In this document: piece after piece, positions 17,707 to 26,320 of the stretch
Layout: every line of letters starts with the position of its first letter
How positions within the stretch are numbered: position 1 is the first letter of the stretch
From: an uncultured Lachnospiraceae bacterium
GTDB lineage: Bacteria > Bacillota > Clostridia > Lachnospirales > Lachnospiraceae
NCBI GenBank assembly: GCA_902489925.1
Contig: CABUBX010000002.1
Span: 1-64,000, forward strand
Length of the DNA stretch: 64,000 nucleotides
Direction: 5' to 3'
The notes under the pieces: generated by a model
What the model was told of the DNA's origin: nothing
The model's database searches: none
What the model saw: the letters and a program-made list of their open reading frames with translations, nothing else
Made by a program: the position numbers and the translations under genes

Positions 17707-18606
17707 ATGGAAACAGCATATTTACTGATGGATGTCGGTGGTACAGAAATCAAATGCGGTATCAGTGATGGGACGGGCAGGATGCTTGTGCAAGAAAAAT
17801 TTCCTGCAGATGCTAAGGCCGGGCAGGAGGAAATACTGTCCCATTTTGCGCAAATTGTTGAAGCGCTCATAAAGATGGCCGGAAATTGTGCTGTCGGCGG
17901 TGTAGGTATGGCGTTTCCGGGACCTTTTGATTATGTAAATGGCATCAGCCTGATGCGCGGGTTGGATAAATATGACAGCATTTACGGTGTGCCTATTGCA
18001 GAGGAAATTCAGAGGCGGGTTCCGGTCGTGCGGAATGTGAAGTTTAAATTTCTTCATGATGTCGAAGCGTTTGCGGTAGGTGTCAGCCGATTTGGATTAT
18101 GCAGCAGTAAAAATAAAATTTTCTGCCTAGGTATCGGCACAGGTGCCGGCTCAGCCTTTGTGCAGGACGGGAGAGCTATAAAAAGCGGTAAAGGCGTGCC
18201 TGAAAATGGATGGATATACAATACACCTTTTAAAGAAACAATCATTGACGACTATGTTTCGGTGAGAGGTTTAAAGGCGGCTTCACAACGCATTTTAGGG
18301 GAAATGCTGGACGGAAAACAACTCTACGATTTGTGTGTATCAGGTGATGCAGCAGCAATGAAGGTATATGAAAGCTTTGGCTGTGATATTGCGGCGGCCG
18401 CAGAGCCTTTTATAAAATGTTTTTGTCCCGATGCACTTGTACTTGGCGGACAAATTTCGGGAAGTTTTGAGTTTTTCGGAAAAGAGCTGTTGGAAATATG
18501 TAAAAGTTACGGAACAGAGGTTTATTTGGAGAAGGACACTTCTATAAGAGCAATGCAGGGCTTATTTGCAGTAATGACGGGAGGGGATTGCGATGTTAAA
18601 TCATGA
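17707..18606 (+). CDS. ROK-family sugar kinase (divergent, lacks zinc motif)
   Basis: 299 residues. Phosphate-loop motif MDVGGTEIKCGI at the N terminus, candidate catalytic Asp in FLHDVEAFAVG (~118-128) and second nucleotide motif GIGTGAGSAFVQ (~140). The canonical ROK zinc site (GH followed by CxCGxxGC) is absent: the matching region reads GVPENGWIYNTPFKETIIDD. It may still be a kinase, as some ROK proteins lack zinc. Its place between a mannosidase and mannose-6-phosphate isomerase suggests a mannose kinase feeding that isomerase. Its last 14 bases overlap the GntR gene. Confidence 0.78.
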   Translation: METAYLLMDVGGTEIKCGISDGTGRMLVQEKFPADAKAGQEEILSHFAQIVEALIKMAGNCAVGGVGMAFPGPFDYVNGISLMRGLDKYDSIYGVPIAEEIQRRVPVVRNVKFKFLHDVEAFAVGVSRFGLCSSKNKIFCLGIGTGAGSAFVQDGRAIKSGKGVPENGWIYNTPFKETIIDDYVSVRGLKAASQRILGEMLDGKQLYDLCVSGDAAAMKVYESFGCDIAAAAEPFIKCFCPDALVLGGQISGSFEFFGKELLEICKSYGTEVYLEKDTSIRAMQGLFAVMTGGDCDVKS

Positions 18607-19312
18607 AAAAGGCGCACCGCCGCTGTATTCTCAGCTGGAGGCTATTTTAAAGGGTCAGATTGAGCATGGGGAGTACATGAAAGGAGATTTGTTTCCGACG
18701 GAAAAGATGGTGATGGAAAAATATAAGGTTTCCAGAGTAACTGTCCGTCAGGCATTTGCAGCCCTGACAAACAATGGCTATATTAAGAGCAGCCGGGGAA
18801 TCGGAACAACGGTCACTTATGAAAAAATTGATGAGCATTTAAAAAGCGTCATCAGTTTCACGGATGAGATGAAGCAGCATAATATTACAATGGAAACAAC
18901 TTATTGTAAGATGGAAAAGGTTTATCCGGAAACATTTGTGGCAAAGACGCTTCAAATTCCCAAAACGGATATGTGCTATCGGCTGACGCGAGTGCGCTGT
19001 GTCAACAAAAAGCCGCTTGTGTATACGGTGACTTATCTTAAAAATATTGTAGAGCTTCCGATGGATAAGCAGTACTATATGGAATCGCTGTATAAATATT
19101 TAAGTGATGTTCACGGAATCATTATTGAAAAAGGCAGAGATACATTGGAGGCTGCATTGCCTACGGAGAAAATACAAAAATTTCTTGAAATTGAAGAAAC
19201 GATGCCGGTGTTTAAGCGGGTGCGCCAGACATTTCTTCCGGGAGATGAGATATTTGAATATTCCATCTGTTATTATCCCGGCAATCGTTATAAATATACA
19301 GTAGATTTATAG
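18593..19312 (+). CDS. GntR-family regulator with UTRA sensor domain (HutC subfamily)
   Basis: 239 residues. Winged-helix domain at 1-75 with VSRVTVRQAFAALTNNGYI, then a UTRA effector domain (~90-235) of the kind that binds sugars or sugar phosphates. The ATG lies inside the end of the kinase gene with GGGAGGGG ahead, so the two are translationally linked. Probable repressor of the operon through TGTTATAACA at 12021-12030, with a mannose-derived metabolite as inducer; this is inference. Confidence 0.9.
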   Translation: MLNHEKGAPPLYSQLEAILKGQIEHGEYMKGDLFPTEKMVMEKYKVSRVTVRQAFAALTNNGYIKSSRGIGTTVTYEKIDEHLKSVISFTDEMKQHNITMETTYCKMEKVYPETFVAKTLQIPKTDMCYRLTRVRCVNKKPLVYTVTYLKNIVELPMDKQYYMESLYKYLSDVHGIIIEKGRDTLEAALPTEKIQKFLEIEETMPVFKRVRQTFLPGDEIFEYSICYYPGNRYKYTVDL

Positions 19313-19324
19313 GAAGGGTTCGTT

Positions 19325-21085
19325 ATGAATATTAAGTGTAAATATAATAATTATGACCTTCATCCATGCACGGCTGTGGAGGGTTTTGAAAATCAGGCAT
19401 GGGCAGGTACAGAAGATATTGTCAGACAGATAAAGAAACATATTGAGAAGCTGCTTGAACAGCAGAAAAAAGTCGTTGTTTGCATGGATACCTATGTCGG
19501 TGTACGAATGGAGGAAATTATATCCCTTGCCAAGGCCCTTGGCGCCGATGAGGTAACAGATACAGAAACACTGGCAAAATCTGAGAGTGCGCTTATCGCC
19601 TGCTTTGATGACTATATGACGGATGACAGGGTTTTCGGCATTATGTGTCATAAAAAACTGGAGGACTTTTTTGAGAGTGAAAAGATTGCGGCTGTGGCAA
19701 AGGAAATTGAAGAAAAAGAGACAGGCGTTTATGTCGTTGCAGGTCTTGGCGCAAGTCTTGTAAGCTGCGGAGATATTTATGTCTATTGTGATATGACGCG
19801 CTGGGAAATCCAGTTAAGGTACAGGGCAGGTATGCCAAACTGGCATCGGACAAACAGTGACGCACCGATTTTAACGAAATATAAATGCGGCTTCTTTATT
19901 GAATGGCGTCTTGCAGACAGACATAAGGCAGAAAATTTTGAGAATTTTGATTATATTCTTGAAACTGAGAGTTTAAATGAACCGAAGCTTATTACTGGGG
20001 ATGCTTTTAGAGCAGGATTAAAGGAAATGAGCACCCGTCCGTTTAGACTTGAACCATATTTTGACCCGGGTGTTTGGGGCGGACATTGGATGCAGGAAAA
20101 TTTTGGCCTTGACAAAACAAAGGAAAATTTTGCGTGGAGTTTTGACGGTGTTCCGGAGGAAAATGCTATTAACCTTAAGTTTGGCGATGTGACTGTGAAG
20201 TTGCCTGCGATGGATTTGGTGCTGTATCAGCCGAAAAATCTCCTTGGCGGCCGCGTGTATGCAAGATTTGGTGCAGAATTTCCAATTCGCTTCGACCTTC
20301 TTGATACAATGGGCGGCGGCAATTTGTCACTGCAGGTGCATCCGCTGACAAAATATATTCAGGACCAGTTTGGGATGCATTACACACAGGATGAAAGCTA
20401 TTATTTTTTGGATGCCGATGAGGATGAAGAAACTTATATGTATCTCGGCGTTAAGGAAAACGTTGACAGGGAGGCAATGGCAAGAGATTTGGCGTTGGCT
20501 GAGAAAGGTGATATACTGTTTCCGGCAGAAAAGTATGTCAATAAGGTACCTGTAAAAAAGCATGACCATGTGGCAATTCCGGCAGGAACGATTCATTGCT
20601 CGGGAAGCAATAATATGGTTCTTGAAATCAGTGCGACACCGTATATTTTTACATTTAAGCTTTGGGACTGGGGACGTGTCGGCTTAGACGGTATTCCAAG
20701 ACCGATTCATTTAAAACATGGCCTTAAAAATATTCAGTGGGACAGAGATACACAATGGATTTATGACAATATTGTTCATCAGGAGAAAACAATCCATGAA
20801 AAAGACGGCGTTAAGGTTGAAAAAACAGGACTTCATGCTTTTGAATTTATAGATACTTTCAGATACAATTTGGAGACATCAACGGTTGTCAATACAGAAG
20901 ATTCGGTTCATGTTGTAAATCTTGTGGATGGCAGAAGCGCTCTTATTGAAAGTACAGATGAGAGCTTCGAGCCGTTTGAAATTCATTATGCAGAGACAGC
21001 AGTAATTCCGGCAAAGGTGACATCTTATAAAATTACACCGCAGGATGGCGATATTAAGTTAGTTGCAGCCATGGTGCGCAGATAG
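19325..21085 (+). CDS. Class I mannose-6-phosphate isomerase with N-terminal extension
   Basis: 586 residues, against roughly 300-400 for common type I enzymes. Residues ~235-586 are the cupin isomerase: PYFDPGVWGGHWM, zinc ligands in LSLQVHPLTK, DESYYFLD and PAGTIHCSG. It converts mannose-6-phosphate to fructose-6-phosphate, the last step of the pathway encoded here. Residues 1-~230 form a separate domain with a hydrophobic glycine-containing stretch GVYVVAGLGASLVSCGDIYV and a following MTRWEIQLRYRAG; it faintly recalls a nucleotide or phosphate-binding fold but no Walker A motif is present. GGAAGGG ribosome site; 12 bases after the GntR gene. Confidence 0.85.
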   Translation: MNIKCKYNNYDLHPCTAVEGFENQAWAGTEDIVRQIKKHIEKLLEQQKKVVVCMDTYVGVRMEEIISLAKALGADEVTDTETLAKSESALIACFDDYMTDDRVFGIMCHKKLEDFFESEKIAAVAKEIEEKETGVYVVAGLGASLVSCGDIYVYCDMTRWEIQLRYRAGMPNWHRTNSDAPILTKYKCGFFIEWRLADRHKAENFENFDYILETESLNEPKLITGDAFRAGLKEMSTRPFRLEPYFDPGVWGGHWMQENFGLDKTKENFAWSFDGVPEENAINLKFGDVTVKLPAMDLVLYQPKNLLGGRVYARFGAEFPIRFDLLDTMGGGNLSLQVHPLTKYIQDQFGMHYTQDESYYFLDADEDEETYMYLGVKENVDREAMARDLALAEKGDILFPAEKYVNKVPVKKHDHVAIPAGTIHCSGSNNMVLEISATPYIFTFKLWDWGRVGLDGIPRPIHLKHGLKNIQWDRDTQWIYDNIVHQEKTIHEKDGVKVEKTGLHAFEFIDTFRYNLETSTVVNTEDSVHVVNLVDGRSALIESTDESFEPFEIHYAETAVIPAKVTSYKITPQDGDIKLVAAMVRR

Positions 21086-21097
21086 AGGCGGAGGACA

Positions 21098-23179
21098 ATG
21101 ATGGACAGACAGAGTATTAAAAAAGTTTTTGTTGTATTTAAGACACATTTAGATATTGGATTTACAGATATGGGTCAGACAGTGCTTGACCGTTATGTGA
21201 ATGAATATATTCCACATTCCATTGATTTGGCAGAGCAGATGAATACCGGTGAAAATAAAAAATTTATATGGACGGTAGGTTCATATCTGATTGATTATTT
21301 CTTTGAAAACGGCAGTGAAGAATATTGCAAAAAGCTGGAAAAGGCGATTCATAACGGGGATATATGCTGGCATGGACTGGCATGTACGACGCATACCGAA
21401 TTAATGGATGAAGACTTGCTGGATTTTGACTTATCTGTTTCGGATGAGCTGGACATGCGTTTTGGTCGGGAGACAATCGCATCTAAAATGACAGATGTGC
21501 CGGGACATACAAAGGCCATTCTTCATCAGATGTGCCGACACGGCAAAAAATATATTCATATGGGTGTCAATGCTTCCTCAATGGTGCCTGATGTGCCGCT
21601 TACATTTTTGTGGAAGGATGGCGCGGATGAGCTTATCGTACAATACTCTTTTGATTATGGTGCGCCTTGCTATGTGGAAGGCATGGACGAGGTTTTGGAA
21701 TTTGCCCATACAGGGGATAATCTCGGACCTCAGTCAGAGGAGGCTGTGATGGCCGAAATCGAGAGAATACAGGCGCTTTATCCAAACGCGGCTGTTGTGG
21801 CAGCAACGATGGATGATTATGCACGCCTTTTGCTTGGGATTAAGGATGAACTTCCGGTTGTGACAGAGGAAATCGGTGATACGTGGATTCACGGTATTGC
21901 TTCCGACCCACTGAAAATTATGCGCTATAAGGCACTGCTTAAATTAAAGGATGAGTGGAAATTGTGCGGTGTTGATATTAAAGATAAAGCATTTAAACCA
22001 TTTCTTATGAATTTAATGCTTGTGGCAGAGCATACATGGGGGCTTGATTTTAAAAAATATCTTGCAGATTTTAAAAACTGGACGAAGGAAGATTTTTTAA
22101 AGGCGAGGGCAGAAGATGCCACAACGCTGGATTTTCTGACAAACCGCAATGCGCATATGCTTGGTGTGCTTAATGAAGACTTTAAGAAATACAGAGGCGG
22201 TGTTTTTACCGGTTCATATGCTTTTTATGAAAAATCTCATGCCGAACAGATGGCTTATATTGATAAGGCTGTTGAAAGTCTGCCTCAGGCCTATCAGGCA
22301 GCAGCAATTTCAGCTCTAAAGACACTTGAAGAAAAACGTCACAGACACTTCGACACAATGGAAATAAAAGAAGACGGTGTTCTCTATCCGTATGAAATTT
22401 CAGAAATCAACGGCTGGATGGCAGCTTTTGGCGGCAACGGTGAGCTTGTGATGCTGAAAAAAGACGGTAAAGATTGGCTGGATGGCAAAATGCTCGGACA
22501 GCTTGTTTATACGACCTACAATGCAAAGGACTGTGTGAATAATTATTATAGCTATAACAGAGCCTTCGAGCGCAATCAGTGCTGGTCTGAGGGGGATTTC
22601 TCGAAGCCGGGGCTTGAAAATGTTGAGGACCTTGAGCACAGAGATTATACATTTGCCGCAAGAAAAATCATTGTTTCAAACCATACAGTGATTGTGGCGC
22701 TTGCAGGCAATCCGACAGCCGTGCAAAAGTACAGCTGTCCGGCCGAGGCTGTGCTTACATATACTTTTGCGGATAAAGTATATATGAGCTTGAGCTGGAA
22801 GGATAAGGATGCAGGAAAGATTCCGGAGGCGCTTTGGCTCAAAATGGATGTGCAGACTGAAAACCCGTATTGCTGGACAATGAAAAAGATGGGAAAAGCA
22901 ATGAATCCGCTGCTAGTTGCAAAAGGAGGCAATCGCCGTCAGCATTGTGTTGAATCGGTTGATTACAGCGGCGCTGACGGTCAGGTAAGCATTAAGAGTA
23001 TTCATGCGCCGTTAATTAGTATTGGCGGAAATTGGCTTTATGGCGATTACAGAGACCTTCCGGATATGGGCGATGGTTTTGCATGGTGTCTGTTCAATAA
23101 TAAATGGGGTACAAATTTCAAAATGTGGTGCGAGGATGACTGCTATTTTGAATTCGAGCTTGCGGTTAAGGACAATTAG
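21098..23179 (+). CDS. GH38-like protein (DUF5054-type)
   Basis: 693 residues, cytoplasmic. KTHLDIGFTD near residue 15 and AEHTWGLDF near residue 310 repeat the two metal/catalytic signatures of the GH38 enzyme in the same operon, so a related fold and a glycosidase role are likely, but the pair share little else by eye. DUF5054-family proteins have no assigned substrate that I know of. Two ATG codons occur in tandem (21098, 21101) after GCGGAGG; either could be used. It is the last gene of the operon; the next signal is a separate promoter 18 bases downstream. Confidence 0.75.
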   Translation: MMDRQSIKKVFVVFKTHLDIGFTDMGQTVLDRYVNEYIPHSIDLAEQMNTGENKKFIWTVGSYLIDYFFENGSEEYCKKLEKAIHNGDICWHGLACTTHTELMDEDLLDFDLSVSDELDMRFGRETIASKMTDVPGHTKAILHQMCRHGKKYIHMGVNASSMVPDVPLTFLWKDGADELIVQYSFDYGAPCYVEGMDEVLEFAHTGDNLGPQSEEAVMAEIERIQALYPNAAVVAATMDDYARLLLGIKDELPVVTEEIGDTWIHGIASDPLKIMRYKALLKLKDEWKLCGVDIKDKAFKPFLMNLMLVAEHTWGLDFKKYLADFKNWTKEDFLKARAEDATTLDFLTNRNAHMLGVLNEDFKKYRGGVFTGSYAFYEKSHAEQMAYIDKAVESLPQAYQAAAISALKTLEEKRHRHFDTMEIKEDGVLYPYEISEINGWMAAFGGNGELVMLKKDGKDWLDGKMLGQLVYTTYNAKDCVNNYYSYNRAFERNQCWSEGDFSKPGLENVEDLEHRDYTFAARKIIVSNHTVIVALAGNPTAVQKYSCPAEAVLTYTFADKVYMSLSWKDKDAGKIPEALWLKMDVQTENPYCWTMKKMGKAMNPLLVAKGGNRRQHCVESVDYSGADGQVSIKSIHAPLISIGGNWLYGDYRDLPDMGDGFAWCLFNNKWGTNFKMWCEDDCYFEFELAVKDN

Positions 23180-23197
23180 AAGATAATTAAAAATATC

Positions 23198-23225
23198 TTG
23201 ACATCGGTATAGACAGTCGTATAAA
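23198..23225 (+). promoter_or_regulatory. Promoter of the Mn riboswitch / CorC unit
   Basis: TTGACA, 16 bases, TATAAA, starting the riboswitch transcript at about 23233. Confidence 0.7.
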
Positions 23226-23235
23226 ATGTAGGAAA

Positions 23236-23314
23236 TAAAGGGGAGTAGTTAGCATAGACTCTATGCGATATAATCGTCAATACGTTGACAGCAACCGGTT
23301 ATATATGAAATAGC
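23236..23314 (+). promoter_or_regulatory. yybP-ykoY manganese riboswitch aptamer
   Basis: AAAGGGGAGTAG (from 23238), ATCGTCAATACG (23273-23284) and CAACCGG near 23292 match the conserved L1/L3 parts of the yybP-ykoY family, which senses Mn2+. A terminator follows directly, so metal binding would favour read-through into the CorC-type gene. Confidence 0.9.
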
Positions 23315-23360
23315 GAGACTTTTATTCTGTTTTTTTGATGGAATAAAAGTCTCTTTTTTT
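23315..23360 (+). terminator. Expression-platform terminator of the first Mn riboswitch
   Basis: Perfect 13-bp stem GAGACTTTTATTC / GAATAAAAGTCTC and seven T. Confidence 0.93.
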
Positions 23361-23461
23361 GTGTGACATGATGGCTGTGTGAACAATCCCTTTTATGAGG
23401 GGGTATTTAATCCCCGGAAACTATAGGCGAATCATATAATAATAAAGAGGAGTGATTTTAA

Positions 23462-24766
23462 TTGGATTCGATTCCCCAACAAATTTTGCTGCAGATTATT
23501 TTAATTTTACTCAATGCGTTTTTTGCATCTGCAGAGATTGCCGTTCTTTCTTTGAACGTGCCAATGCTTAGAAAACAGGTAGAAAATGGTGACAAGAAGG
23601 CAAAGCTGCTTTTAAAAATGTCTGAAGAACCGTCGAATTTTTTATCGACAATACAGGTCGGGATTACGATGGCGGGATTTTTGGGCAGTGCCTTTGCGGC
23701 AGAAAATTTTGCAGGTTATATTGTTGACTGGATTTACAATGATATTGGATTTACAGCAATTCATCCGTCAGCCTTAAATACGCTTGCCGTAATTGCAGTA
23801 ACAATCATATTGGCTTACTTTACGCTTATATTTGGCGAACTTGTGCCGAAACGTATCGCTATGCAGAGAGCAGACGAGGTTGCAAAACTCTCATGCCGCG
23901 TGATTCATGCGATTGCTTTTGTGATGAAGCCAATGATTGTATTTTTATCGTTTTCTACAAATGCAGTGCTCAAATTATTGCATATGAAAACGGAAGCAAC
24001 AGATGAAAAGGTCACAGAAGATGAGCTGCGATTAATGGTTGACCTTGGAGAAGAAAACGGTATTTTGGATGAGCGGGAAAAGGAATGGATTCAGAATGTT
24101 TTTAAACTGGATGATTTGACAGTGAGAAATATTATGACACATAATACAGAGGTTTCGGCTGTAAGGCTTAATGCTGATTTGGAAACAATCGAACAGCTTA
24201 TTGAGACGAGCGGACGCTCACGGTATCCGGTTTATGATAAAAATGAAAATGATGTCATCGGCATACTTCACGCAAAGGATTTCTTTATCGGAAGACGTAA
24301 AAACATGGGATTGAAAGAAATGCTCAGACCGGCATATTTTGTGCCGGAGAATTTGCCGGCAGATATTCTTCTTAAAGATATGCAAAAGAAAAAGCTTCAT
24401 TTTGCGGTCGTGATTAATGAGTTTGGAGAAACGAGCGGTATTGTGACGTTCGAAGATTTAATTGAAGAAATCGTCGGTAATATTTACGATGAATATGATG
24501 CCAATGAGACAGAGCTTATTGAGAAAATCAAGGAAAACCAGTGGGCAATCAAAGGAAATGTAGGGCTTGACGAGCTTCGCGCCGTGACAGGTATCCCGTT
24601 AAATTCGGGGGATAATTATGATACGCTGAATGGATTTATTTATTTTTATAAAAACAGTGTGCCAAAAGACGGAGAAAAATTTGATATACAAATTGACAAT
24701 TACAGATTATGTATCCGGAAAATAAAAAACAGGGCGATATCTGATGCTGTGATTATTCAGGAATAG
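23462..24766 (+). CDS. CorC/HlyC (CNNM-type) metal transport protein with DUF21, CBS pair and CorC domain
   Basis: 434 residues. DUF21 membrane domain (~1-180, four helices), a CBS pair (~195-320, with SRYPVYDKNENDVIGILHA) and a C-terminal CorC_HlyC domain (~345-430). Proteins of this family export or help export Mg2+, Co2+ or other divalent ions. Starts with TTG, supported by AGAGGAG nine bases upstream; no better ATG exists. The Mn riboswitch ahead of it argues for a role in Mn2+ efflux, by analogy with other members of that regulon. Confidence 0.9.
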   Translation: MDSIPQQILLQIILILLNAFFASAEIAVLSLNVPMLRKQVENGDKKAKLLLKMSEEPSNFLSTIQVGITMAGFLGSAFAAENFAGYIVDWIYNDIGFTAIHPSALNTLAVIAVTIILAYFTLIFGELVPKRIAMQRADEVAKLSCRVIHAIAFVMKPMIVFLSFSTNAVLKLLHMKTEATDEKVTEDELRLMVDLGEENGILDEREKEWIQNVFKLDDLTVRNIMTHNTEVSAVRLNADLETIEQLIETSGRSRYPVYDKNENDVIGILHAKDFFIGRRKNMGLKEMLRPAYFVPENLPADILLKDMQKKKLHFAVVINEFGETSGIVTFEDLIEEIVGNIYDEYDANETELIEKIKENQWAIKGNVGLDELRAVTGIPLNSGDNYDTLNGFIYFYKNSVPKDGEKFDIQIDNYRLCIRKIKNRAISDAVIIQE

Positions 24767-24803
24767 TACCACTTAGAGTGTGCCGAATCGTCAATATATG
24801 TTC

Positions 24804-24832
24804 TTGCGTCCCGGATGTGTATCGGGTATACT
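24804..24832 (+). promoter_or_regulatory. Promoter of the MarR gene at 24921
   Basis: TTGCGT, 17 bases, TATACT. The spacer itself is CCCG-N9-CGGG, a short inverted repeat that could be a regulator site. Confidence 0.55.
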
Positions 24833-24920
24833 TATATTAAAATGAAGTGCTCTTTATGCCAGGGAGGGAAAGCTTCATAGACGCAAGCAGCAATTGCCGA
24901 TGAAGGGGGGAGATGCAAGA

Positions 24921-25370
24921 ATGGATGTCTATGGACAGTTAGATAATCTGCTTGGGAAAATTTACGGACATACAATGAGTGCTGAACAGACCTATGTGGC
25001 AGGCAGCGAATTTAAGGACATTTCAGTCAATGATATGCATATTATAGCGGCTGTCGGTATGAAGACATCGGGAAGCATGTCCTCTATTGCAAAAAAGATG
25101 GGCGTTACTGTCGGGACGCTGACGATTGCGATGAACAGTCTTGTGAAAAAAGGTTATGTCAACCGAAGCCGAAGCAGTACAGACAGACGTGTTGTTCTTA
25201 TATCGCTTTCTGAAAAAGGAGAGAAGGCATATCTGTATCAAACAGGCTTTCATGAGAAGCTTAGAAGCTTTTTGCAGACAGAGCTGCCGGTTGAGCAATG
25301 CACACAGCTTGTGCAAGCACTCTCACAGGCGGAGGCTAAGTTTTCGGAACATTCCAAATTATGTAGATAG
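24921..25370 (+). CDS. MarR-family regulator (FabT-like)
   Basis: About 149 residues. Winged helix with MSSIAKKMGVTVGTLTIAMN and the wing RSSTDRRVVLISLSEKG. The SVNDMHIIAAVG and VGTLTIAMNSLVKKGYV stretches resemble FabT, the repressor of fatty-acid synthesis genes, but no fab genes are near, so the target is unknown. Start taken at the ATG 12 bases after GGGGGGAG; a longer frame from an upstream TTG exists but would put the ribosome site inside the gene. Its last 12 bases overlap the end of the convergent DUF3343 gene. Confidence 0.85.
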   Translation: MDVYGQLDNLLGKIYGHTMSAEQTYVAGSEFKDISVNDMHIIAAVGMKTSGSMSSIAKKMGVTVGTLTIAMNSLVKKGYVNRSRSSTDRRVVLISLSEKGEKAYLYQTGFHEKLRSFLQTELPVEQCTQLVQALSQAEAKFSEHSKLCR

Positions 25371-25637
25371 CTCGGATGAAGACAGGAGTTCTTCGACTGT
25401 TTTTTTCAGACCTTCTTTACGGACTCTATAAAAATAAACAGGATAAAACCGTTCACAGAGCGGTTTTATTTTTTTTAAATCTTTTTCTTCAAAACGGACA
25501 GCAAGACCGCAATTTGCTGTGACTTGCACGGGTACAGGAATAATCCGTGCATTAAAGCCCTCGGCCTGGAGATGTTTTTCGCAGGCCATAGCACTGTGGG
25601 TACTGTCAAATGCGATAATACAAAAAATTTCAGTCAT
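25359..25637 (-). CDS. DUF3343 domain protein
   Basis: 92 residues. Small protein of the putative Se/S carrier-like DUF3343 family (FDSTHSAMACEKHL, IPVPVQVTANCGLAVRF with a conserved Cys). Function unproven. Start at MTEIF, preceded by AAAGGA; a longer frame of eight codons lacks a site. Lies downstream of the PH-domain gene on the same strand, with a GC-rich hairpin between. Confidence 0.8.
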   Translation of the reverse strand: MTEIFCIIAFDSTHSAMACEKHLQAEGFNARIIPVPVQVTANCGLAVRFEEKDLKKIKPLCERFYPVYFYRVRKEGLKKTVEELLSSSELST

Positions 25638-25650
25638 GGTTTTTCCTTTG

Positions 25651-25672
25651 GCCGCCGACATTTGCCGGCGGC
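25651..25672 (-). promoter_or_regulatory. GC-rich hairpin ahead of the DUF3343 gene
   Basis: GCCGCCG (25651-25657) pairs with CGGCGGC over an 8-base loop. There is no U-tract, so it is an inter-cistron element or mRNA stabiliser. Confidence 0.5.
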
Positions 25673-25683
25673 ATTTATATCAA

Positions 25684-26091
25684 TCAGTTATCAAGTTCAT
25701 CATTATAAGCTTCGTCCATAGGACCGCCGCCGGCGCCGAACATCTCGCGTCCTGCCACTCCGCGGTCTTCCCGCGAACGTTCGACCATATCACTAATCAT
25801 TTCCTTGACGTGAAGGCTGTCTTTAATATTTTTTAGTGTTAAAATCGGGTCAGAAGCGTCCTGTGTTCTTAAAATAATTGTTCCGGTGCCGCACATACGA
25901 TTGGTCAGTGTGCGAACATAGGAAATGTCGAGGATACGATATAAAAGACATTCGTGTTCCTCCTGACGTAAAAGTCCGTGAGTGCAGTAGATGCGTCCGC
26001 GGGCGATGCGGTATTTATCAAAGGTTATCGGAAACCACAGGATATGTCTTCGGTCTTCCCATTTTGGTTTTACGGTTGTATTGTTTCCCAT
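25684..26091 (-). CDS. PH-domain (DUF304-like) protein
   Basis: 135 residues, no membrane helix. KYRIARGRIYCTHGLLRQ and LLYRILDISYVRTLTNR, followed by GTGTIILRTQDASDP, match the bacterial PH domain (bPH2/DUF304) pattern. The last ~35 residues are Gly/Asp/Glu-rich and look unstructured. A strong AGGAGG lies 8 bases before the ATG. Such domains can bind lipids or proteins; role here unknown. Confidence 0.8.
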   Translation of the reverse strand: MGNNTTVKPKWEDRRHILWFPITFDKYRIARGRIYCTHGLLRQEEHECLLYRILDISYVRTLTNRMCGTGTIILRTQDASDPILTLKNIKDSLHVKEMISDMVERSREDRGVAGREMFGAGGGPMDEAYNDELDN

Positions 26092-26257
26092 AATAAAATC
26101 CTCCTTAGGATATGCTGACGGGCATGAAAATGCCCTTTTTTTATTATAGCATGGCTTATAAAAAGATAAAAGGAAAATTCTTATAAGAAAAATAGTTTGA
26201 TATCTAATGAAATAAAATGAAAAAATATAAAAAAAGTATTAAAAATAAAAATAAACG

Positions 26258-26301
26258 TTGAAAAAATGACGCTCAGCATATAAAATAAGTTAGACGGCTA
26301 A
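26258..26301 (+). promoter_or_regulatory. Promoter and candidate MarR operator of the ABC efflux operon
   Basis: TTGAAA (26258-26263), 17 bases, TAAAAT (26281-26286). TTAGACGGCTAA (26290-26301, TTAG-N4-CTAA) sits at the expected start site, and TTAGAC recurs beside the ribosome site near 26314. This is the layout of a self-repressed MarR unit. Confidence 0.6.
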
Positions 26302-26320
26302 TTAATAAGGAGGTTAGACG

